Assembly: GCA_903909905.1 (NCBI GenBank)
Contig: CAIVXP010000358.1
Location: 1 to 14,055, forward strand
DNA: 14,055 nt
Source of the DNA: Akkermansiaceae bacterium
GTDB lineage: Bacteria > Verrucomicrobiota > Verrucomicrobiia > Verrucomicrobiales > Akkermansiaceae
Direction of reading: 5' to 3'
Numbering within the stretch: the first letter of the stretch is position 1; the number at the start of each line of letters is the position of its first letter. Positions 7,662 through 14,055 of the stretch are shown here, one piece after another. Position numbers and translations under genes: made by a program. A model generated the notes under the pieces. That model worked only from the letters and a program-made list of their open reading frames with translations. It did no database searches and was not told the origin of the DNA.

Positions 7662-10600
7662 GTGAATTTCCACGCGCTATTCAAGAACCCACGCATCGCC
7701 TCGCTCGGCAGATGGCGCGTATTTCGTTGGCTGAGGTTGATTCCCGGAATCGCGCGAATCAGGTCGCTGAGGCCCGGGGTCGATGCCCAAGTCGGAGCCC
7801 TGATCGATGCTTTTGCAGGATTTGCAACGCTTGATGGAGAGCTCAACACCCTAGAGGCAGACCTCATCCTCGACATGCTGCGCAACGCATTTCCCGAGGT
7901 TGATCACGGCTGGCTGGCGCGCCGCCTTCAACGCGCAGTGGCCAACCCTCAGCCCCTGCAAAATCTCGCCACCGAACTGCGCGACGGCTACGAAGAATCT
8001 TCCAAACTCGCGCTTGGCCTGCAACTCTACACGCTGGTTGATGCCGCAGGCCGCTCTGAGCGCAATCGCGCAAGTTTTGAAATCTTCATGCGACGCCTCG
8101 GTCGCCCCGAACTTGGAACTTCGATTCTTCGTGAGATGCGCGGCGATGGCGACTCGCCAAGCAGCGACGAATTGCCCTTCGAGCGGCTGATCTTCGGGGT
8201 CAACGGTGCGGATGTGTCACTGCCGCCTGCCGCATCCAATCACGAGTTCCGAGTTTATCGCGCCGATGACCTGATCCTTGTACGCAACACCAGCAACGAG
8301 CCACTATGGATTCGTGGCCGCTCCGTCGCATCAGGATCATTTCTCCGCATGCGCGAGCGCCAGTCACTGGTTGTGCCGGGATGGACCCTGAGTTTTGAGG
8401 ATCTGCTGTTTTTTCTCGATGTGAAACGCACTGGCAATGCACCGACGATTTACTTGGAATCCGGTGAAAACGGCATCATTGCCGAGCGCACTCGCGGTCG
8501 ACAGAGCGAGCTGAAGGTACGATTCGGGCTCGAGGCGAAGTTTGAGGTGCTCAAACCCACCAGCCTCCGCGCCGCAACACATGGACCACTCAAGCCGGGC
8601 GAACGCTTCACATGCCTGAACCATGAGCGACTTGCCGATGAATCTGGCTTCAGCCTTTCAATCAACGATCTGCGCCGAGGAGCCACCCAATCCGCGCGTC
8701 GGTTTCGCCTTGCGGGAAATCGGCAGGAATATCTGGTCTCAAACGATGCATCCACCCTCTCAAGCGGTGACCTTTTGCTTGGCCCAAAACTTTCCCCCAA
8801 GGCGGTCCTCTTTATACGTTACGATGCGCAGCGTCAGGAGGGGGAACTGCAGATCCGAGAAAGTCATGGACCCATCCTTGTCGATGGCGTGCCGGTGCGC
8901 GTTTCCGCCCCCCTTCGCGACGGTTCACTAATTCGCCTTTCCGGCAGTCAATCGGTGCGATGCCGCTTTGGCGAAGGATTTCTCGACGAGGAAAGAACGC
9001 TCATTGAATCTCTGCAGGTCGAGGATCTAATCCACGATTTCGGGCCAGACTCGCGTGCGCTCGACCACCTCAACTTCGAAGTGAAGCGTGGTGAAATGCT
9101 ATGCATCATCGGCCCGAGCGGCAGCGGCAAGAGCACTCTGCTCACTGTCCTCTCCGGCCAGCGCGAACCAACACGCGGCAACGTTCGCCTCAATGGCATC
9201 TCACTTTACGAACGTCGCGATGCGCTTGTCCCCTTCATCGCCCACATGCCGCAAGAAGAGGCGCTTAGCCCGCAGCTCACCGTGCGCGAACACCTGCGCC
9301 ACGCGGTCGCGATCCGCCGCCCCGCCCTCTCGTTGGCGGAACATGAACGCCGCGTCGATAGCATGCTCGCCGAGCTGGGCCTGCAGTCGATCGCCCGCCG
9401 ACGCGTCGGATCGCCCGGCGAAAAAACCATCTCCGGCGGCGAGCGAAGCAGACTAAACCTCGGCATCGACCTTGGCAGCCGCGCCGAGGTTTTTCTGTTC
9501 GACGAGCCAATCTCAGGCCTCTCCTCAAAGGACTCGGAGCATGTCGCCGAAACCCTCCGCTCGCTGGCCCGGGAAAAAATCGTCATCGCCTCACTGCATC
9601 GCCCAGGTGCGCCGGTGCTGCGACTTTTCGACAAGGTCCTTCTGCTCGATGCCGGCGGCCGCCTCGCATTTTTTGGCACTCCCGCCAGCATGGTCGGCTA
9701 TTTCCGCGCCGCCTGCGAGGAACTAGCGATCGTGCATCCGGCGGTGACCTCAAAATCACCACTTGGCACCGATTTCGTTTTCGATGTGCTGGAAACCCCC
9801 TTGAGCAGCATCGGCGGTGGAGCAAGCACCGGCGCGGCAAGACGCTTCCCCCCCTCTTTCTGGCAGGAACGTTTTGAGAGCGTCGATCTGATGCAGTCCC
9901 TGCAATCAAGCCCCGGGCCAATCTCTCTGCTCGGCGAAGCAACTCCCGACAAGCCACTGCCCTTGCCGCCCAAGCCTGCGAGGCGTTTTCACGCAATCAT
10001 TGCCATTTTTGCCACCCATTTCATTCGATCATTTCTCTCCAAGCTCCGCAACCGCGGCACAATTTACAGCACCTGCCTTGAGGCGCCCCTGCTTGCCGCA
10101 TTGATTGCCAACACCCTGCGTTCATCACCCCGCGGCAGTTACGAGTTTGCAACCGCGCTGCATATTCCCGCTTATCTTTTCCTCAGCGCAACCGTGGCGA
10201 TGTTCCTCGGCCTTACCAACTCGGCCACCGAGGTTCTGCGCGACCGACCCATCCTGCGCCGCGAGCGCAACTGCCAACCTGGTGCCGCATCCTACGTCAT
10301 CGCCAAATTTGTCGCACTCGCAATCGTCGCGGCCGTTCAATGCTTTGTTTACCTGCTCGTTGGAAATCACTTCCTGGAAATCGAAGGAATGCTTTTCCAT
10401 CACTGGCAGTGGATGACGCTTACCGCCTGGACTGGCACTGCGATGGCGGTGGTGATCTCATCGGTTGTCACCACCGAGCGAGCCGCCCTCACCTGCGTAC
10501 CTTTGCTGCTGGTGCCACAAATGCTTCTTGCAGGTGCCCTAGTCTCATACCGTGAGATGAACCACGGTCTGTTTTCCGATGCGCGACAAATCCGCGAACG

Positions 10601-11222
10601 CGGCGGGATACCGGTACCTGCACACCTGATGCCATTGCGTTATGCCTATGAGGGCATGATCGTCGAGCAGGCGGTAAGCAATCCCTTTGAAGTGGAGCGT
10701 TTGCGCCTCCAGCAACGCATCGACAAAATTCGCAAACACTCCGAATCTCTCGCCCCCCGCGAGACGGAGTCTTTCGAACTCGCAAAAGAAGGACTGCGCC
10801 GCCTGTTGGCTTCGGGAGCAGTCAGCAAAGACGAAGCCGCCGAACTTGTAACCCGCATCCGCCGCATTGCCAGCACCGGCAAACGCATCGAGGTGGAAAC
10901 CATGAAGGTCTGGCCCGATGATGCGAAAAACGCCCGTCCGGCATCCGAATTCTTCGTCAACGAACGCATCGATCTCCTGATTCGCGAAGCGGAATCATTC
11001 CGCAACGACTATCGCGACAAGGAATATCGCATCGTTTTCCATGCCCTGAAAAAACCTCTGCCATGGGCTGACATGAAAAAATCCACCGCCAATGGTGATG
11101 TTGATGACTCCCACGAAATCGACACCCGCTTATTTTGCGCGCTCATCCTCTTTTCGATCATCGCCCTTTGCGGAGTGATCTCAACCCTAGTTATCTCACG
11201 CCAGAATCGCTCGACCAGTTGA
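7662..11222 (+). CDS. Multidomain ABC transporter: TerB-like + FHA-like + ABCG-type ATPase + ABC-2 membrane domain
   Basis: The 1186-residue product is modular. Residues 43-147 resemble TerB/DjlA-like helical domains, with [13 protein letters not shown] at 58-70. Residues about 175-440 are mainly beta; 382-436 has an FHA-like pattern ([10 protein letters not shown], then [11 protein letters not shown]). The ATPase at 450-690 has Walker [10 protein letters not shown] (484-492), Q-loop Gln531, signature ISGGERSR (590-597), Walker B VFLFDEP (610-616) and H-loop His646. The signature and the 'SLHRPG' H-loop followed by [20 protein letters not shown] are typical of the ABCG/WHITE class. Membrane helices lie at about 806-818, 831-853, 876-901, 915-937, 943-962 and 1157-1178. 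A largely hydrophilic, partly helical insert of about 190 residues separates the last two. The GTG at 7662 is the only good start: an in-frame TAA lies at 7650 and the TerB-like region would otherwise be cut. As a half-transporter it should dimerise. Substrate unknown. Confidence 0.88.
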   Translation: MNFHALFKNPRIASLGRWRVFRWLRLIPGIARIRSLRPGVDAQVGALIDAFAGFATLDGELNTLEADLILDMLRNAFPEVDHGWLARRLQRAVANPQPLQNLATELRDGYEESSKLALGLQLYTLVDAAGRSERNRASFEIFMRRLGRPELGTSILREMRGDGDSPSSDELPFERLIFGVNGADVSLPPAASNHEFRVYRADDLILVRNTSNEPLWIRGRSVASGSFLRMRERQSLVVPGWTLSFEDLLFFLDVKRTGNAPTIYLESGENGIIAERTRGRQSELKVRFGLEAKFEVLKPTSLRAATHGPLKPGERFTCLNHERLADESGFSLSINDLRRGATQSARRFRLAGNRQEYLVSNDASTLSSGDLLLGPKLSPKAVLFIRYDAQRQEGELQIRESHGPILVDGVPVRVSAPLRDGSLIRLSGSQSVRCRFGEGFLDEERTLIESLQVEDLIHDFGPDSRALDHLNFEVKRGEMLCIIGPSGSGKSTLLTVLSGQREPTRGNVRLNGISLYERRDALVPFIAHMPQEEALSPQLTVREHLRHAVAIRRPALSLAEHERRVDSMLAELGLQSIARRRVGSPGEKTISGGERSRLNLGIDLGSRAEVFLFDEPISGLSSKDSEHVAETLRSLAREKIVIASLHRPGAPVLRLFDKVLLLDAGGRLAFFGTPASMVGYFRAACEELAIVHPAVTSKSPLGTDFVFDVLETPLSSIGGGASTGAARRFPPSFWQERFESVDLMQSLQSSPGPISLLGEATPDKPLPLPPKPARRFHAIIAIFATHFIRSFLSKLRNRGTIYSTCLEAPLLAALIANTLRSSPRGSYEFATALHIPAYLFLSATVAMFLGLTNSATEVLRDRPILRRERNCQPGAASYVIAKFVALAIVAAVQCFVYLLVGNHFLEIEGMLFHHWQWMTLTAWTGTAMAVVISSVVTTERAALTCVPLLLVPQMLLAGALVSYREMNHGLFSDARQIRERGGIPVPAHLMPLRYAYEGMIVEQAVSNPFEVERLRLQQRIDKIRKHSESLAPRETESFELAKEGLRRLLASGAVSKDEAAELVTRIRRIASTGKRIEVETMKVWPDDAKNARPASEFFVNERIDLLIREAESFRNDYRDKEYRIVFHALKKPLPWADMKKSTANGDVDDSHEIDTRLFCALILFSIIALCGVISTLVISRQNRSTS

Positions 11223-11246
11223 AAGGCCAGGCCGCAGTTTAACCAA

Positions 11247-13067
11247 TCAGCCGTCGCCGATCTCCAATAACAGCGAAGTGCATGGCGGCAGGTCGGGCAG
11301 CATCAAGCCCATCGACTCAAGTGCGCCCGATATGATTGAGGCGCACCAAGAGGTCTCGAGCCGATCGCTAAACCTCCACCGGGCTCTGTCTGCCCTTCCA
11401 ATAAACTCGTGAGCATCCCGCGGAATCCTAACGCTTGCGCCGCGGATCGTTTGGTCGCCATGGAAATTGGCAACCACTAGAAAAGCACGACCACTCTCAC
11501 GGTCGCTGCGCAAAAAAGCATACAACCAATGGCCGGACACTGACTCGTCGCCAAGTCTTCCAAATTGCGGGTTATCCTTGTTGGCGTGGTTGAGTCCAAA
11601 AAAATCACCATCGGTGAAGGCCTTGTCATGCATCACATGGAGCAATTTGCGATACCAATCTCGCAACGCTTTCTGCTCATCGCTCAAGCGTCCTCCATCG
11701 AACTTGCCCCCATTCACCCACTTCGTGAATTCAGGCATCGACCAGTAATCAAAGATACTGGTTCGCGCGTCATCACCACCAAATCCTTCTACACCCAGCG
11801 CCGGCTCCCCGAGCTCCTGCCCGTGATACACCATGATCGGCCCGCGACCGAGCGCGAACAAAACGGTCGAAACCGGACGCCCAACCTTCATGCCAAGGCC
11901 ACCCCATTCCTTGGGAGAAGCCAAGCGAACTTCATCGTGGTTCTCTGCATACCTTAGTGATTTGTGAAAGCGCTCGCCAGTGAAGATCAACCCATCAAGG
12001 TCGTTCGCCCATTTGCCGGAATCGTAAAGACCTTCGAGCACATCATACGACGGATCGTCGTAAACCGCGTCGAAACCCGCTGCCAATAACTCATCCAATA
12101 CCTGCGCGTCAGTAAGCTTCGCAGGGTCGTTGTCATAGGCCTCGGCGGCAAAAAACACACCAAGATCACGAGCGCGGCAACGCGCCACCGCCCAGCGCCA
12201 GAACTCCATCGGTACCATGTGCGCCATGTCGACCCGAAATCCGTCTACCCCCATTTCCTGCCAGTAACCAAGCACCGCATCCATCGTGCGCCATGTTTTG
12301 GGAACTTCGTCAAGACTGGCATATGATCCAGGCAAATGACCAGTTTGGCGACCATTAGTGAAATCGTGACCATAATTGAGCTTCACTGTTTCGTACCAGT
12401 CGTTGGCCGATGGCGCCCAAGAAATCACATTGTTGCCCGTGACTCTTCCGAATTCCTTTTCAGGTACAAACATGCCGTCACATCCGAGCATGCCGATCGT
12501 GGGTAGTTTGAGCGGTGCCCCTCCACCCGGATGATCCGCCTGCAAATAGTAAAAATGGTTGTCGCGATCAAAAAACAAGTCACGCCGGTCGCCTTCGCCG
12601 AACGACAAATCGGGCCGCACATCCGAGGCATACGATCTCGCAACATGGTTGGGAACAAAGTCGATGATCACCTTGAAGCCGTGTCGCCTGCATCTTGCGA
12701 GCAGATCTTTGAATTCATCGATGCGCCTCTCGGGATCCATCGCGTAATCCGGGCACACATCGAAATAGTCCTTGATCGCATAAGGACTGCCAGCCAGCCC
12801 CTTGAGAATATCGGGCTTATCGGCAGGACGATTCGGATAAGATGTGCCACTCGCCTGTTCGAGCACACCCGTAAGCCAGATGTGTGTGAAACCCATCGCC
12901 GCAATGGATTCGAGGGCGATATCATTGATGTGTGAAAATTTGCCACAACCGTTTTCAGCGATGGTGCCGTTGATTTTACGCGTCTCGTTGCTGTTACCGA
13001 AGGTTCTCACCAGCAACTGGTAAATCACCGGGCGACGGCGCTCGTCGGTGCGTGAGATTGGTCTCAT
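11247..13067 (-). CDS. GH13 alpha-amylase family glycosidase, cytoplasmic
   Basis: The 606-residue enzyme carries the GH13 (beta/alpha)8 barrel motifs in order: region I DFVPNH (136-141), region II GFRVDMAHM (276-284) with nucleophile Asp280 and Arg278, region III FFAAEAYD (306-313) with acid/base Glu309, and region IV AENHD (374-378) with the transition-state Asp378. The N terminus reads into the first barrel strand (VIYQLLVRTFG) with no signal peptide, so it should act in the cytoplasm on glycogen, maltodextrin or a related alpha-glucan. The exact specificity (alpha-amylase, glucosidase or transferase) cannot be set from motifs. A beta-rich C-terminal domain follows the barrel (from about 490). 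I chose ATG 13067; a GTG directly before it (13070) is the alternative. It converges with the ABC gene with only 24 bases between stops. A strong inverted repeat lies just upstream of the start. Confidence 0.9.
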   Translation of the reverse strand: MRPISRTDERRRPVIYQLLVRTFGNSNETRKINGTIAENGCGKFSHINDIALESIAAMGFTHIWLTGVLEQASGTSYPNRPADKPDILKGLAGSPYAIKDYFDVCPDYAMDPERRIDEFKDLLARCRRHGFKVIIDFVPNHVARSYASDVRPDLSFGEGDRRDLFFDRDNHFYYLQADHPGGGAPLKLPTIGMLGCDGMFVPEKEFGRVTGNNVISWAPSANDWYETVKLNYGHDFTNGRQTGHLPGSYASLDEVPKTWRTMDAVLGYWQEMGVDGFRVDMAHMVPMEFWRWAVARCRARDLGVFFAAEAYDNDPAKLTDAQVLDELLAAGFDAVYDDPSYDVLEGLYDSGKWANDLDGLIFTGERFHKSLRYAENHDEVRLASPKEWGGLGMKVGRPVSTVLFALGRGPIMVYHGQELGEPALGVEGFGGDDARTSIFDYWSMPEFTKWVNGGKFDGGRLSDEQKALRDWYRKLLHVMHDKAFTDGDFFGLNHANKDNPQFGRLGDESVSGHWLYAFLRSDRESGRAFLVVANFHGDQTIRGASVRIPRDAHEFIGRADRARWRFSDRLETSWCASIISGALESMGLMLPDLPPCTSLLLEIGDG

Positions 13068-13077
13068 CACAATGATT

Positions 13078-13100
13078 CATGCACCAATCACGGGTGCATG
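13078..13100 (-). promoter_or_regulatory. 8-bp inverted repeat in the amylase leader
   Basis: CATGCACC (13078-13085) and GGTGCATG (13093-13100) are perfect inverted repeats separated by 7 bases. The repeat ends 10 bases before the amylase ATG on the minus strand, covering the place where a ribosome binding site or transcription start would be. It could be an operator for a dimeric sugar regulator or an RNA hairpin acting on translation initiation. No Shine-Dalgarno sequence is seen between the hairpin and the start. Confidence 0.4.
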
Positions 13101-13102
13101 CC

Positions 13103-13131
13103 AATCCACGGATGTGTGTCATAGGTGGATT
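13103..13131. repeat. 7-bp inverted repeat between prepilin peptidase and amylase genes
   Basis: AATCCAC (13103-13109) pairs with GTGGATT (13125-13131) around 15 bases; an overlapping alternative pairs TGTGTG (13113-13118) with CACACA (13133-13138). On the minus strand it begins 30 bases after the prepilin peptidase stop, without a U tract. It could be a weak terminator for that gene or part of the amylase control region; chance is possible. Confidence 0.25.
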
Positions 13132-13160
13132 TCACACAGTCACACTCCACGCGTCATATT

Positions 13161-14055
13161 TTACCTTTGCCAAAGCGGACCGAGAAATTCGAGGTACCAC
13201 GCCCAGAGCTTCCAACCACCGAAGACCCAAGTCAGCGCACCCATCGCAAGAAATGGCCCGAATGGTAGTTGCCTGCCAAAGCCGATACGGCCGATCAATG
13301 CCGCGACCAAGGCAAAGATCGAAGAAGCAAAAAGTGCGAAGAGCACACCCGACCAACCGAAAAACGCACCGATCATACCCATCAGATGCACATCGCCAAA
13401 GCCCATCGCCTCGCGAGGGATCACGACCGATGTTGCCGTACCGGAAAGCGATCGCAGCTTTTCGATCGAATGCTTTGCGCCGTTGGGCAGTTCGATTTCA
13501 GTCTCACGAATCACCAACTTACCACCCCCATGCGGCTCGCCATCAACGCGAATCTCGCCGGTCTCGATGATCAATCGATCGCTCTTTCGCGAAAACAAAT
13601 CCCACCACGGGAACGACTCGCCATCGATCACGAAGCTCAGCGGATCACTATCGCCCGCAGGTTCCTTGAGCTCCCACGCGCCCGGAGTTTGAAACCTCAT
13701 CGCCTTTTTGCCGAAGGCCAATTTCCCCAACTCGACCACCAGCCATAGCCCGAAAAATCCCGCAGCCCAGCCGATGCCGGATTGTATCAGGGCCTCGTGC
13801 CATGAGTCGCAGCCACCGGCCATCCGCGGAAAGGTCGGCCACACGATAGCTGCCAAAACACCGAAGGCGGATCCCGCCCAGGTGAACGACACGGGAATGA
13901 TCAAATGATCGGCATCGATGAAGCTGATCGCGATCAGCAAGACCACCAGCACCCAGAGAAACACCGCGGCCTGCGGCGGAAAAAATTTCCACGATGCAAA
14001 AAAGCCAAGCGCCGTGAGCAACTCGACCATCGGATAGCGCACCGAAATTTTACAG
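13161..14055 (-). CDS. Prepilin peptidase (A24 family, PilD/GspO type), 5'-truncated by the window edge
   Basis: Membrane-embedded aspartyl protease that cleaves, and often N-methylates, type IV pilin or type II pseudopilin precursors. The visible 297 residues start at a codon on 14054-14052 and read CKISVRYPMVELLTALGF. Family members have C-x-x-C...I-x-RYP-x-VELLTAL at this point, so the frame continues beyond the edge and the GTG at 14042 is not the true start. The two catalytic aspartates are present: Asp47 in FIDADHLIIP (45-54) and Asp221 in GFGDVHLMG (218-226). Hydrophobic helices surround both. Between them lies a soluble insert (about residues 116-212, with PWWDLFSRKSDRLI at 149-162) that makes the spacing about 174 residues, longer than in PilD. 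The N-terminal methylase/zinc-binding part is mostly outside the window. The amylase follows 93 bases downstream on the same strand, with no evident functional link. Confidence 0.92.
   Translation of the reverse strand, partial: CKISVRYPMVELLTALGFFASWKFFPPQAAVFLWVLVVLLIAISFIDADHLIIPVSFTWAGSAFGVLAAIVWPTFPRMAGGCDSWHEALIQSGIGWAAGFFGLWLVVELGKLAFGKKAMRFQTPGAWELKEPAGDSDPLSFVIDGESFPWWDLFSRKSDRLIIETGEIRVDGEPHGGGKLVIRETEIELPNGAKHSIEKLRSLSGTATSVVIPREAMGFGDVHLMGMIGAFFGWSGVLFALFASSIFALVAALIGRIGFGRQLPFGPFLAMGALTWVFGGWKLWAWYLEFLGPLWQR

Noticed and set aside
7505..7885. N-terminal extension of the FtsH frame up to 7885
   Set aside because: It overlaps the divergent ABC gene and the promoter region; normal FtsH N termini begin shortly before the first membrane helix, as with the ATG at 7504.
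11565..11957. Plus-strand frames opposite the amylase gene
   Set aside because: The minus strand carries all four GH13 motifs in order; the plus-strand frames have no recognisable content.

Overview
The window (about 57% G+C by eye) looks like a chromosomal piece of a Gram-negative, probably Verrucomicrobiota, bacterium. That placement is an inference. It rests on the gliding-type ABC permease / GldG-like / DUF4340 gene set, an FtsH with an enlarged extracytoplasmic region, a prepilin peptidase carrying a long soluble insert, and the scarcity of clear Shine-Dalgarno sites. I see no CRISPR array, insertion sequence, tRNA or rRNA gene.

Layout from left to right. (1) The N-terminal part of a TrhO/YceA-type tRNA uridine hydroxylase runs off the left edge on the minus strand. 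(2) Behind it lies a decayed 3' remnant of a 5-oxoprolinase subunit A gene (pxpA) on the plus strand. (3) A compact plus-strand operon encodes an ABC-2 permease, a GldG-like auxiliary protein and a DUF4340 membrane-anchored protein. No ATPase gene is present where one would be expected. (4) An intergenic stretch of about 300 bases holds predicted hairpins and one possible 35-codon ORF. (5) ftsH lies on the minus strand. (6) Divergent from ftsH is a very large plus-strand gene that fuses a TerB-like domain, an FHA-like region, an ABCG-type ATPase and an ABC-2 membrane domain. (7) Converging on it is a minus-strand cytoplasmic GH13 alpha-amylase family enzyme whose leader contains a strong inverted repeat. 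(8) A prepilin peptidase (A24), cut by the right edge, lies upstream of the amylase on the same strand.

Functionally, the permease, GldG-like and DUF4340 proteins probably form one envelope complex that must borrow an ATPase from elsewhere. The large ABC protein is self-contained (ATPase plus membrane domain) with putative signal-sensing modules at its N terminus. FtsH is the housekeeping membrane protease. The amylase (glycogen or maltodextrin metabolism) and the prepilin peptidase (type IV pilin or type II secretion) are probably independent neighbours. The least explained items are the modular ABC protein, the ATPase-less ABC operon next to the pxpA scar, and the structured intergenic segment at 4840-5140.
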